DNA from: Metopolophium dirhodum
Lineage: Eukaryota; Arthropoda; Insecta; Hemiptera; Aphididae
Reading direction: 5' to 3'
Assembly (NCBI RefSeq): GCF_019925205.1
Contig: NW_026869896.1
Location: 124,001-188,000, forward strand
Length of the DNA stretch: 64,000 nt
In this document: positions 1 to 10,380 of the stretch, piece by piece
Layout of the letters: each line of letters opens with the position of its first letter
How positions within the stretch are numbered: the first letter of the stretch is position 1
Made by a program: the position numbers and the translations under genes
The notes under the pieces: generated by a model
Seen by the model: only the letters and a program-made list of their open reading frames with translations
Databases searched by the model: none
What the model was told of the DNA's origin: nothing

Positions 1-825
1 GCTTCTAGCCGGGGAATATCGCCGTCAACCAGTTCTGCCCGCACGTCCGTGCTTGGCCGGTCGTTTGTCGTTCTACCCGCGCCATCTTTTGTCGTTGGTC
101 TAGTGTCCGGATCCGTCCCCCGACCGCGCTTTTCTTTTCGCATACACGCCGTCATTAATCCACGCGTGCCCGTTTGTTGTTTTTTTCTTTGTCCGTGCGT
201 TATACCGATTTCGCTTGTCGCGTGTTGAGTGCGTGGGTGCGCCCCTGTTCGCCGGTTCATAGTGGTTCGCGATCGGCCGAATTTGCGTTTCCACGTGGTT
301 TCCCACGGAGCCCTGCTGTACGCCGTTACGCCGCGAGCGCCGCACCAGTCAGGTGTGCCAATTGCACCATCGCCGGTGCGTCGGTAGGTGCCCCAGTCCC
401 GCTTGGTGTTGTCCATTGGTACCAGTGTCGTCCATCATCGTGCCCAGGAGTCAGCTGTTGTCGGTTCAAGCCACTATCATATTGTCACCATCGTCGCAGA
501 TAAGATTACATATTATGTTATTGTTTATATAGATAGTATTTTGTACATCGCCATTCCCGAATAGTAGGAAACTGTAAGATATGATCATATCCCCCGATTT
601 ATAACACGACTGTATTATATGTGTCGGCAATAATAAATATGTTTTAGTGCCACCAACGCACACCTTCAATTTAAGTGTTAAGTTATCTACTCCTAATCAC
701 ACACCGGTTATAACGCATACAATTACCCGCCGCAAGTGTCGTACGGTCAGCTAGAGATACTACCTCAATAGCTCCGTGACGGTGCGCAAACACGATTAAA
801 TCAAAAGAAGAAAATAAAATTATAG
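1..825. other. GC-richer start, no supported gene
   Basis: The first 500 bases are clearly richer in G and C than the rest of the window, and the next 300 return to AT-rich sequence. Open frames on both strands are short, arginine-rich and low-complexity, with no recognisable domain or splice structure. This could be the edge of a host gene or of a mobile element that begins outside the window. I see nothing else to support here. Confidence 0.4.
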
Positions 826-830
826 TTTTT

Positions 831-1200
831 TATCAATATTATCCACAGTATTTTTTGTTATTGTATTAACTATTCAATTACTATATTGCAATTTAAATAT
901 AAAATTGTAATTTTTATTATTACTATTTTACCTACTATTATAATATAATGTTGTAAGTCCCAACTATGAATATATTATTATGTAAAATTATTTTAAAATG
1001 TATTTATATTACTATGATTATCATAATAATATTACTTATCATTTTAATAACTTATTAGTTTATCAATATTGTCCACAGTATTTTTTTTTATTGTATTAAC
1101 TATTCAATTACTATATTGCAATTTAAATATAAAATTGTAATTTTTATTATTATTATTTTACCTACTATTATAATATAATGTTGTATGTTCCAACAAAGAA
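831..1200. repeat. Two ~140-bp direct repeats, 230 bp apart
   Basis: A block at 831-970 starting TATCAATATTATCCACAGTA recurs at 1061-1200 starting TATCAATATTGTCCACAGTA. The copies match almost base for base through an AT-rich core to a TAATGTTG word, after which they diverge. The 230-bp offset leaves about 90 bp of unrelated AT-rich sequence between them. They could be remnants of a tandem satellite or subterminal repeats of a mobile element. Confidence 0.8.
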
Positions 1201-1331
1201 TATTTAATATATGAATTTGAATAAAATATTGTACATTAAGGCAAATGGTTTTATCTTATTTTTTGATATTAATAACTAAAATAAGTATAACAGTAGGATA
1301 AAAATTAGAGTTCTGGAACCCCAGCCTACTG

Positions 1332-1413
1332 GCTCAACCCTATACCTGATGGCTCAACCCGCGAAACTCGTTGCTCAACCCATATACATCTATACACCTC
1401 TTCTGCTCAACCC
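1332..1413 (+). repeat. Four GCTCAACCC motifs at 20-32 bp spacing
   Basis: The nonamer GCTCAACCC starts at 1332, 1352, 1373 and 1405; the first two are preceded by GATG or TACTG. Sequence between copies differs. It is followed by a C-run at about 1437-1448. No gene is evident. It resembles a degenerate minisatellite. Confidence 0.7.
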
Positions 1414-1555
1414 ATATCACATACGTACATGACATTCCCCCCCCCCCCGCTACCCCGCTCATCATATAACCCCAACCATCAATCACGCACTTGTACGATA
1501 TTCCCCCCGCCACTCTTCACTATTAATTAGCCGCGGAAAATAATTTAAAAATTTT

Positions 1556-1632
1556 TTTGCCGAACCGGGATTCGAATTCGAACCAGTCGCTTCCCATACG
1601 ACAACCACACCGCTGCGCAACTTACTCGCTCA
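1556..1632 (-). other. tRNA-like relic (possible SINE head)
   Basis: On the minus strand the segment contains GGTTCGAATTCGAATCCCGG, which holds a Pol III B-box (GGTTCGAATC-like) with a repeated TTCGAA word, then GGTTCGGCA and an A/T run. Upstream lies GCGCAGCGGTGTGGTTGTCG, which could be a degraded D-arm/A-box. The cloverleaf is not intact because of the duplicated T-loop, so this is more likely a tRNA-derived SINE head or pseudo-tRNA than a functional tRNA. Confidence 0.3.
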
Positions 1633-1843
1633 TGATTACGAGGTATATTCTATCTCATTTAACTGGTGTTTACGACAATCGTTCACATACGTACGAGATG
1701 TATAATTTCCCCCCACCACCACCACAACCACTATACCTTACAAAGGGCCGCCGCGAACACGCGCGAGCCCGCCACCGCGTTATCAGTTATCACAGTGACT
1801 TGAACATATAATATTCAACACACTGATATCATTATTTTGAAAT

Positions 1844-2494
1844 ATGACTCGCCCAACTGAATTTTTCCGGTGAGTACCACTAGTTTTTTTTTTTTTATAA
1901 ATTATTCTGATACCTATTTTTTATAGGACTATGATATCAAACGAAATCGTATATCCATCCTCCTCCGAAGATGAAGAAGAAGAATATATATCACCCATAG
2001 TATCATTAGCACTGACAATGGATGCATATCAATTACAGGATATTATGTGTTTTTATTTAAAATTAACGAAAACTTACATTGATTATTTTAACCTTAATAA
2101 TCATGAGGACCCATTTATTTTTGACATTAAATTGGTGAGACAGGTTAATAATTTTATTTCAACTAACAATGTACACGAAAATTTATTATGGTGCGAGAGA
2201 ACCAATTGTCATAATAATTTCATTGCGACGACTCGTAAAATTATTAGAAAGTTGAGATTTAACCCCCTGTCAATAGCTTTAGGAATAGCCCGCACAACAC
2301 GCGTATTACCGATAATTAGAGCAAATTATTTTTGTTATACATTTAAAGAGTTAACTTATATATTATATGTCACAAATCTAAATAAAAATGAAACGGAATT
2401 GATTTTAACATTATATTTAGAAACAAAATACGTCACAGAGACTGACGACTGGTTGGAACATACCACGAAATATTTCTGTAGTAGGATTAAGTAG
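1844..2494 (+). CDS. Two-exon accessory protein, unknown function, acidic N-terminus
   Basis: I read this as two exons: 1844-1869 and 1927-2494, separated by a 57-bp GT-AG intron (1870-1926) with a T-rich tract before the acceptor. The first exon starts at an ATG and enters the second exon in the same frame, adding about ten residues. Starting only at the internal ATG 1931 is the alternative. The protein of about 197 residues has a serine/acidic cluster (SSSEDEEEE) near its N-terminus, followed by a mixed, probably alpha-helical body with several cysteines. I recognise no family. It is the first of four same-strand ORFs left of the Polinton polymerase and may be an early or host-interaction gene by position only. 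Confidence 0.6.
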
Positions 2495-2528
2495 GATTAA
2501 TAACCGTTGCCAGACAATCTTCAATTTT

Positions 2529-2774
2529 ATGAACCCAAATAAAATTATGTTAAGTTCTGAAAAAAAACTTTTCCAACAGTATACAGGTCAACCGTCAACC
2601 ATGCTAGGTATAATAAGAGAATTTAAAAAATGCGAAACTTGTGAGCGTCGCCTGCAGATATGGGTAGGAACGAATGAGTTAAAAAAAATGCAAGGTTTTA
2701 TGCCTGTAGACTTAGATGCAGCAGAAATAGAATTATTAACGTCTCGAATATTTAACATGATAAGTGAATTGTAG
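2529..2774 (+). CDS. 81-aa accessory protein, unknown function
   Basis: This short intact ORF begins 35 bp after the stop of the preceding gene. It has a CETC motif near residue 37 (a lone CxxC), a basic/aromatic middle and an acidic leucine-rich C-terminal helix. The single CxxC could be a redox or half-zinc site, but no partner cysteines are visible. No family is recognised. Tight packing with its neighbours on the same strand suggests it belongs to the same mobile element. Confidence 0.5.
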   Translation: MNPNKIMLSSEKKLFQQYTGQPSTMLGIIREFKKCETCERRLQIWVGTNELKKMQGFMPVDLDAAEIELLTSRIFNMISEL

Positions 2775-2929
2775 ATAAGTAAACGATGTTTATACAGATA
2801 CTAATAAACGCTTATTTATAACTATTTACCACGCTTTTTTTTTCTCCCCTTACGTATTTACATATTTATAATATTCAGGTATATATATATATCAACTTGA
2901 ATACGTTTGTATTAAGCTAAGTACCGAAA

Positions 2930-3466
2930 ATGTTTCGTATTTATTTCAAATGGAACATATCATATGGGAAGTACTCGAGATTAATAACGTGTGTAATACG
3001 ACCTAAAGTTTTGCTACAGGCATACAATATTTCTATTTTCCTAGGACGTGCAATGTACATAGCCAAAAATAGTGGTGCACATGAATTAGAGATTTATTTG
3101 AAAAACATGTATCCAAACACATCCTACACACCTGATAGGAAAATGTGCTATACCATACAATTGATACTACACACCACTAGTTTGTTGGCTAGAGGTTTAA
3201 GATCTTCCTCCGCATTAATATATATAGTAATAATTTTAAAAAAATGTGTGATCTCAACAGTTCATGAACTATTACTAGGTACGTATCTATGTTTGATAAA
3301 TGAAGGTGTTAACATAAGGAATCTCTTATTGTATTATTATTATTACATTTGTATGATAATACTTTTTCTCATCAAAAACATATCTTTCGAACTCGAATTA
3401 GTCGTATCCAGAGCTTCTCGTCGACTGTTCAATACGAGAACCTACACGACACTTAACACTATCTAA
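2930..3466 (+). CDS. 178-aa accessory protein with hydrophobic C-terminal segment
   Basis: This ORF is intact and preceded by a TA-rich leader with a (TA)n run. The first 120 residues look like a soluble helical protein. A run of tyrosines, isoleucines and leucines around residues 130-150 could be a membrane segment, though tyrosine homopolymers also arise from TAT-rich DNA. The C-terminus is arginine-rich. I recognise no homologue. The late start of hydrophobicity and the AT-rich 3' part leave open that the true protein ends or splices earlier. Confidence 0.4.
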   Translation: MFRIYFKWNISYGKYSRLITCVIRPKVLLQAYNISIFLGRAMYIAKNSGAHELEIYLKNMYPNTSYTPDRKMCYTIQLILHTTSLLARGLRSSSALIYIVIILKKCVISTVHELLLGTYLCLINEGVNIRNLLLYYYYYICMIILFLIKNISFELELVVSRASRRLFNTRTYTTLNTI

Positions 3467-3550
3467 GTATCATTATTTTTTAATATTTATATTATTAATA
3501 TTTTTAAGAATTTTATTTTTTATTTTTTTTTTATAGTTTTAGAAGTAATT

Positions 3551-3613
3551 GAGAGGTATTTCCGTACCTCTCTAGAAAGTTTAATGACACCTCACTGTGA
3601 GGTGTCATTAAAC
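3551..3613. promoter_or_regulatory. Two adjacent palindromes; the second covers a start codon
   Basis: The first palindrome (3551-3572) pairs GAGAGGTA with TACCTCTC around a 6-base loop. Seven bases later a 35-bp palindrome (3579-3613) has 17-bp perfect arms around a single T: GTTTAATGACACCTCAC and its complement. The ATG of the 229-aa ORF (3584) lies inside the left arm, so RNA across it would form a strong hairpin hiding the start codon. It could be an operator, a translation control element or a replication structure; function is inference. Confidence 0.75.
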
Positions 3614-4273
3614 AATCACCGACATTTTAATGAAAATTGTTTTGCATGCAAGGAAAAAAAAAAAAAATTCCATACCATGTACCACATGTCACGGAGACCC
3701 GAGTGGCGTGACTTTGTTTGGGATAAATTTAATTTAGATTTAAGCTCGAATTTAGATTTTATTAAGTATGAATTAGTTAGATATTCTATTTGTGACTTTG
3801 AATATTTTTTCCGTAAAATATTTCAACAAACATATGAATTACAATGCGACCGTGGTCACCGGATCTGGAATAATAATCTGTTATACGGAAGTGTGATATG
3901 GCCACAAGGTATAATAAGACAATATTGGGCGGGTGTATTATTAAAAATTAGACGATGTAGGGATTACAATATAAAACATTTAGAATTAAGAGAGACGACT
4001 GTGGGAAAAAGTTATTGGGGGCTTTTACTGTACAACATTTTAGAGTTAAAATGTAGACCTAACTTAGATAGTATTATTAATAATTTAGAATATTTAGATT
4101 TAGCTGTAAATAATGTAAATAGTCATGCACATATTAATAGTGATAATAATAATTTAGCATATAATTTAGATGTAGAATTAGGTAATTTAAGTTTTAACAG
4201 TTTATTAAATTTAAGGGAGTTTACATTCGAGTCAAGTCGCTTCGAAAACTGGAATAATGGCTATCCGAATTGA
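3584..4273 (+). CDS. 229-aa accessory protein, unknown, Asn/Leu-rich C-terminus
   Basis: This intact ORF starts within the palindrome at 3579-3613; a later in-frame ATG near 3678, after an A13 run, is an alternative start. The N-terminus has His/Cys residues (HFNENCFACK) that could bind metal with the later CDRGH. The middle is aromatic and basic. The C-terminal third is rich in asparagine and leucine, with spaced Leu-Asn units. No family is recognised. It is the last of four ORFs before the Polinton polymerase. Confidence 0.55.
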   Translation: MTPHCEVSLNNHRHFNENCFACKEKKKKFHTMYHMSRRPEWRDFVWDKFNLDLSSNLDFIKYELVRYSICDFEYFFRKIFQQTYELQCDRGHRIWNNNLLYGSVIWPQGIIRQYWAGVLLKIRRCRDYNIKHLELRETTVGKSYWGLLLYNILELKCRPNLDSIINNLEYLDLAVNNVNSHAHINSDNNNLAYNLDVELGNLSFNSLLNLREFTFESSRFENWNNGYPN

Positions 4274-4700
4274 ACCTAATTATGGTTTTTTTTTTTTATG
4301 TCTAGTTCCTAAATATATTTCCTTGCATGCAATTAGTATACCGCATCTAGAAAAGGTAACTATACAATCTTTCATTATACGTTTAAACTCGATTTTATAG
4401 TATTTTTAAAACAGGCGGCTTGAACACTTTACCATACGGATATTAACACACCCGATATATACAACAAACCGACGACCCTGGATTGCATTGTATAACTGGG
4501 ATCGGTGGTGGCAGCGGCGGCGGCGGCAGGTCTTAGGTAGGGATTTTTTGAATGAATGAATAGTCGCTATTCATTACTCCCCGTAGTTGATGATATTTTG
4601 TCGTACCATATTAACCTATATCTCTCTCGATCGCTCTGTGTCAATACTACGCACGTAATATTATCATATAACGTTTTGATTTTTCTTGTTCATTTATTTT
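4274..4700. other. Intergenic stretch before the polymerase gene
   Basis: AT-rich sequence with a GGC-repeat (GCAGCGGCGGCGGCGGCAGG near 4510-4529) and a small inverted pair GAATGAATAG/CTATTCATT around 4550-4574. The interval probably holds the polymerase promoter. No coding exon is convincing. Confidence 0.4.
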
Positions 4701-4703
4701 AAA

Positions 4704-7700
4704 ATGTTTAAATGCGAACAATGTTTTTTGAAATTCGTATACAAGTCAAATTTGATCGCTCACCGAAAAACACATCTCGAAATGTTTAAATGTCGACAAT
4801 GTCCTTCGGAATTCACTTTGAAACGTAATCTAACTAGACACGAAAAAAATCACAACGCCGAGCGTATCTCGTGTATTAGGTGTGGTATTACGTTCAGTTA
4901 TAAGGCCAGTCTCAATAAACATTTGAAAAATGCTCATGGTATGTATTTTTGTATCCACTTTAAATATTTATTATTATTATATTTCAAATGTTTTATCAGG
5001 TATAGTACAAATCGCGCCACACGTTTTTGTGCCAGACTTACAGCCTGGCACATCATCCGTTCGTAAAGATTGCGTATCAACTGTACGAGATAAACAAAAC
5101 GTCCGCTTATCACCCATTCGAGATAACGCGAGGGACGAATTTACGAGTAACGCGAATGAATGCTGGGAGGTTCTAGACGATATCGATCTTTTCGGACAAA
5201 ATGATCGCTTATCACCAGAACGAGATAACACGATAGACGAATTTTGGAGTAACGTGAATGACGCTGAATGCTTGGAAGTTCTAGACACCGTTGAGAATCT
5301 CGGACTGTATGATTTTCAAGGTTAGCATTTTTTTTTTTTTTATAAGCGTGCTATAAACTAATTAGTTTTTTTTTTTAAAATAAAAGATTCATACACCACG
5401 CTCGTTAATGGCAAACGTGTCTCCAGTGCAAATACAACGTCGGCTGTTAGGCTAAAAAAATTACGTTTAAATCTCGTAAAGTCTTCAGGATTTACACAAA
5501 TCTCTACATCATCAAATCAGACAATTACCTGGTATTACGTGAAAAATACCAACAATATTCAAAACTATATCTACTTTCTTGATTCGATTAAATCCGAACT
5601 AATCAATTTACTAAAATCAATTACGAGTAAAAATCCGATCAAGTTTAATTTAAAGCTTGAGGCGACATAAAATATACCGAATGTGGAATATTCATCGGAA
5701 AACCGTGCTTTTAAAACATCGGCTAAGGCGATTTTCTGCGATACCGGAGTACAGGAAATTGTTGAAGAGGCATTCGCTAAATTAATGAAAGAGCAAGACG
5801 AGTATACAAGCAAGGGTAGTGGTTTCACATTACAATGTATAGACGGTTTAATGTTAGGTGTATATAAATATAAACCTATGGGTGGATCATCATACATACA
5901 ACTACCCGACGCAATAGAAAATAAAAAAGCTGTGATTAATCCGCAGAACTTAGACTCACAATGCTTCAAATGGGCGATCCTAGCAAAACATGTCACAGGA
6001 AATAATAAACATCGTGTTGGTGATAATTATTTTAAACACCAAGAAAAATATAATTTTACAAATCTATCATTTCCAACACCACTACATCAGGTTAAAATTT
6101 TTGAAAAAAATAATCAAAACGTCTCTGTCAATGTTAACGGTATTGATAAACAATTTCAACCACCGAAATTTCCGGAATATAAAGTATTTCCACTAAAAGT
6201 AGTACATGAAGAAAAACCCGATCACTTTGATCTTTTACTAATTTCAGACCAGGACGATAACACTCACTATAGTTACATCTCTATTTTTTCAAGACTCATT
6301 AGCGCTCAAAAAACAAAACATAATGGGCAGTTAATTTTCTGCAAACAGTGCTTTACATCATTCGATAAACAACAATACAAATATAAATTAAACGGAGTTG
6401 CAGGACTTGAACAACATAAATTAATATGTGGGGAACACAAGCCCATACTACCTCAGTTACCTGAACCCGGATCAATACTCGAGTTTACTGCATGGGATAA
6501 AACGCAACGTCATCCTATAGTAATTTACGCGGATTTCGAAGCAATTCTAAAGAAAAGTGATGAGAAAATTGGAGAAAAAACAACAGCTTTTTAAGAACAC
6601 GAGCCCATGAGCTATGGGTTTATGGTTAAAGCAAATGAAGAAATACCAGTGGAACTGCTTGAAAAATTCGGAATTCCGACATCACCTGTAATTTACCGTG
6701 GAAATGAAAATAATAAAGACGTGGCGAGACAATTTATAGATAGTATTGTGAATATAGGTAAAAAAATTGAAAAACTATTCAAAACAAACACCCCTATAAT
6801 TTTCACTATTGAACAGCGGAGAACACATGAAACATGTAATACTTGTAATTTATGCAAAACCAAATTTTCTCATGAAAATCATAAAGTGGCTGATCATTGT
6901 CATTTATCAGGGAAATTTAGACAATCATTATGCAAACGTGTAATCTTAAACTTCAAACACCTAACTTCATACCAGTATTTTTTCATAATTTATCAAATTA
7001 TGATGCACATTTTATTGTCACTCGTCTCGGGTATGATACAAACTCTATCTCGGTAATACCAAACAGCGAAGAAAAGTTTATTACGTTTTCAAAATACATC
7101 AGCAACTTCTTCACATTAAGATTTATCGACACACTAAGATTTATGGCCTCCAGTTTATCAACACTTTCAAAAAATTTAATTACACCAGGATTTGAAAAGT
7201 TTAGAGACAGTGCAAAACATTTTTCTACACAAGATTTACCACTAGTTACTCGTAAGGGCGTATACCCGTATGACTACACAGATGATTGGGATAAGCTTGA
7301 AGAAACCAGTTTACCGGCGAACAAATATTTTTACAGTACATTGGACGAATCACATATAAAACATGAGGATTTTGAGCATGCAAATACAGTTTGGAATCAT
7401 TTCAACTGTCAAACACTCGGGGAATACTCTGATCTTTATTTAAAAATTGACGTGCTGCTGCTGACTGATGTGTTTGAAAATTTCGAGATCTCTGTATAAG
7501 AACTTACCATCTGGACCCATCATTTTACTACACAGGACCGGGATTTAGTTTTGACTGTATGCTGAAATACACGGGTCAACAACTTGAACTGATTTCGGAT
7601 TATGATATTTTGTTAATGTTCGAGAAAGGCGAGGTCAGGTTATTTATTAAAAAAAATAAAAAATAATGTGATAAAATATCTGTTTTTATTATAGGAATTC

Positions 7701-9370
7701 GTGGCGGCTTGACCCAGGTGAGCATGAGATATGCAAAGGCGAATAATGAAAAGACACCAGATTATGATCCAACACAACCAAAATCATGGCTTGTTTATCA
7801 GGATTGTGAGTATAATGTTATATGTAATTTAATATTAAATTTATTATATTACTTAAATTGCAGGTAACAACTTGTACGGTTACGCAATGTCACAATTCAT
7901 GCCATACGGAGGATTTAAGTGGGTTGAGCCGAAACTAGAGGGGTTAAATGATTTAAACGATAGATCATCAATCGGGCGGATGTATGAGGTCGATATATCA
8001 TATCCAAAAGAACTTCACGACAAGCATAATGATCTGCCATTCCTACCGAAAAATAGTATTCAACCTGGTTCAAAAGTTAAAAAACTTACGGCGACTTTAG
8101 AATCAAAGAAAAACTATGTGATTCACTATCGGAACCTGCAACAGGCTATAGCCAACGGACTCGTTGTGGAAAAAGTAGCATATTTATTTTATTTATTGCA
8201 TATTTTGTTTTATTGTAGGTTCACAGAGTTGTGCAGTTTAATCAGTCGGACTGGCTTAAAAAATACATAGAATTAAACACTGAGATGCGGAAAAAAGCGA
8301 GGAACGACTTTGAAAAGGATTTCTTCAAACTCTTAAACAATGCCGTTTTTGGGAAAATCATGGAATCTTTAAGGAAACGTTTTAAAATGGAGCTTGTTTG
8401 TAGTGAAAAACGTTTGCAAAAACTTATAAATCTTACTACATTCAAACACTGTACTACGTATGACGAAACCCTCAACACTGTCTCATTAGAAAACAAAATT
8501 ATCATGTTTAACAAGCCAATATATATAGGTAAATATATATATATATATATAACTAATTTACTATTATCAAACATATTTTAATATTTTTTTAATTTTCACC
8601 AGGTTTTGCAGTGTTGGAAATTTCTAAGACCGTCATGTATGATTATCATTATAACGTTATGCAGGCTCATTATAAGGATAAAATTGAGCTCATGTATACT
8701 GATACAGGTAAATGTTTTCAAACTATACTAATTTTCATATATTAATTTATATTGTAATTTTAGATTCACTGGTATACTATATTCAAACCGATGATTTTTA
8801 CAAAGAACTGGAGAATAATTCCAATTTACTCGATCGAATGGATACATCAGACTTACCACAAGATCATCCATGTTACATTGCTGAGCGACAGAAAATCCCT
8901 GGTTTGTTTTCCGATGAAACAAATTCAGAGGTTATGACGCATTTTTGTGGGCTCAGAGCAAAGTCTTATTCATATAAGATCAATGGCAAGGAGAAGATCA
9001 GGGCGAAAGGAATCCGCGGGCATGTAGTCAGAAACCATATGAATTTCAACGATCATTATCGCTGTCTGTTTGGTGATACAACTTTGGATGTGATTACGGA
9101 GAATGTCTCTATCCGGTCGTTCAAACATCGATTGCAGACCATTAAATCAACCAAATTAACTTATAATAGTTTCGATGACAAGAGGGTTATACTTGAGGAT
9201 CAAATACATACCTTGGCTCACGGTCACTACTCTATAGAGTGAGTTAGAAATAATTGTAGATTTTAATTTATTGTACTTTAAATATTTCTGAATAGTATAG
9301 GGAGACCAGAACACTAGAGCAAGCAGAAGCCGAATTAATACAACTTCCGGAAGCCGAGCTAGACAGATAG
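4704..9370 (+). pseudogene. Polinton type B DNA polymerase with N-terminal zinc fingers (broken)
   Basis: The gene starts at ATG 4704 with three C2H2 fingers (exon 4704-4938). Introns at 4939-4999 and 5321-5386 lead into a long third exon. The body shows the protein-primed family B features: YADFEAI (Exo I), a CxxC/HCH endonuclease-VII-like knuckle near 6835-6915, NLSNYDAHFI (Exo II), NNAVFGK, YTDTDS split by an intron at about 8707-8763, and KSYSYKI near the end. A final 3' exon after an intron from about 9241 ends at TAG 9370. Breaks: in-frame TAA at 5668 and 6592, and single-base frameshifts near 6933 and 7475. The intron after 7630 is poorly defined. It should have copied the element using a terminal protein as primer, but this copy cannot make full-length enzyme. 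Confidence 0.9.
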
Positions 9371-9586
9371 TTTTTTTTTATTCATAATAAATGAATTGTT
9401 TTTATATTGTAAAATATCACTGGAAATACTATTCTTTTTTTTATTTTGTAAAATATCTCTGTAGATATTATGTGGATATTATATTTATTATTATTATTAT
9501 TGAATTGATTCTAGTTAGGATAGGATAGGATAGTATAAAGAAATAACTCATTGATATAAAAAAATAAATAAATATGATATTTATTT

Positions 9587-10060
9587 TTACAAATTATTTA
9601 CAAACCATTTTCTTAGGCTAAATACTTTATAAAATGAACATTGTTTAGGATTGAAATCCATATGAAAAATACAGCATGGTAAAGTTTCTTCATCACATAT
9701 TTGGTCTAGTGGAGGGCACCCCATGTCGTCAATATTGATGATCCCAATGTGAGGAATATACTCTAAAAGAAGTTGTTTTTTCTGATCGCCTTTAACGTAT
9801 ACGAAACTGAACTTTAGCGAATTCAGTACTCTACCTAGTTCTTCATACTCAACATCCCCATATTCCAAAGATAGTTTGTGATAATTACGCTCCAACCACT
9901 TGTTAGTTTTCCTACTCTTGTTATCCTGTATTGATTTTGAATTTTTAAAAATCCAATGTTGGGTGGCCCATGTTTCTACATCTACTATAGACATTTCTTT
10001 TATCATGTATTTATTATCCCTCCCGAGAATGCAATGGAAATCAATGATGGCAGTAGACAT
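9587..10060 (-). CDS. 157-aa conserved Polinton-type protein, function unknown
   Basis: An intact minus-strand ORF, convergent with the polymerase. The N-terminus reads as a short beta strand ending in an acidic residue (AIIDFH) followed by a second strand, and the middle has FVYVKGDQKK with downstream CPPL. I recall similar small proteins (IxDFxxx ... YVKG) in arthropod Polinton-like elements, and the pattern could suit an RNase H-like nuclease fold, but I cannot confirm it. It is separated by only 5 bp from the next minus-strand ORF, suggesting co-expression. Confidence 0.6.
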   Translation of the reverse strand: MSTAIIDFHCILGRDNKYMIKEMSIVDVETWATQHWIFKNSKSIQDNKSRKTNKWLERNYHKLSLEYGDVEYEELGRVLNSLKFSFVYVKGDQKKQLLLEYIPHIGIINIDDMGCPPLDQICDEETLPCCIFHMDFNPKQCSFYKVFSLRKWFVNNL

Positions 10061-10065
10061 AATTA

Positions 10066-10380
10066 TTATTTGGACGACAGTACTTCAGGAATTTGTTTCA
10101 ACTTGTCTGTATTTTCTTTGATATTTTGTAACAATGCTTTGATTTTTATAAGGGGCTCTTGTATATCATCACACGTTAATTGAAGTGTTTCAACTTGTTC
10201 TTCTTGTGTTTGAATAGACTTATGATTTTCCTCGAGTAAATTTCCAAATTTATCTAGTCTTATACAATATGATTTGATGGTTTGTTCGAGATTTGTTACA
10301 AATTTTCTTGTTTCACCAGCCTGTGAACATCTGAACACGTTCATACCTAGAGCTCGACTGATGCTATTTTCTAATGTCAC
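10066..10380 (-). CDS. 104-aa coiled-coil protein
   Basis: Intact ORF whose residues ~30-100 follow a heptad-like pattern rich in Leu, Ile, Gln, Glu and Lys, consistent with a single long coiled coil; one Cys near residue 18 and another near 38. Its start overlaps the 3' end of the integrase gene by 17 bp, and it stops just before the 157-aa ORF, so it sits in a compact minus-strand cluster. Role unknown; a small structural or scaffolding protein is conceivable. Confidence 0.55.
   Translation of the reverse strand: MTLENSISRALGMNVFRCSQAGETRKFVTNLEQTIKSYCIRLDKFGNLLEENHKSIQTQEEQVETLQLTCDDIQEPLIKIKALLQNIKENTDKLKQIPEVLSSK

Noticed and set aside
174..503. 109-aa ORF in the GC-rich start of the window
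   Set aside because: Composition-driven open frame in GC-rich DNA, with an equally long frame on the other strand; no domain, no upstream promoter signal and no splice context.
1556..1632. Functional tRNA gene
   Set aside because: The T-loop word TTCGAA is duplicated and no acceptor stem or anticodon arm can be paired convincingly.
1557..1811. 84-aa ORF over the tRNA-like segment
   Set aside because: It runs through the tRNA-like B-box and low-complexity CCACCACCA DNA; no sign of coding.
4977..5288. 103-aa minus-strand ORF
   Set aside because: Antisense shadow of the polymerase second exon, whose plus-strand frame has splice borders at both ends.
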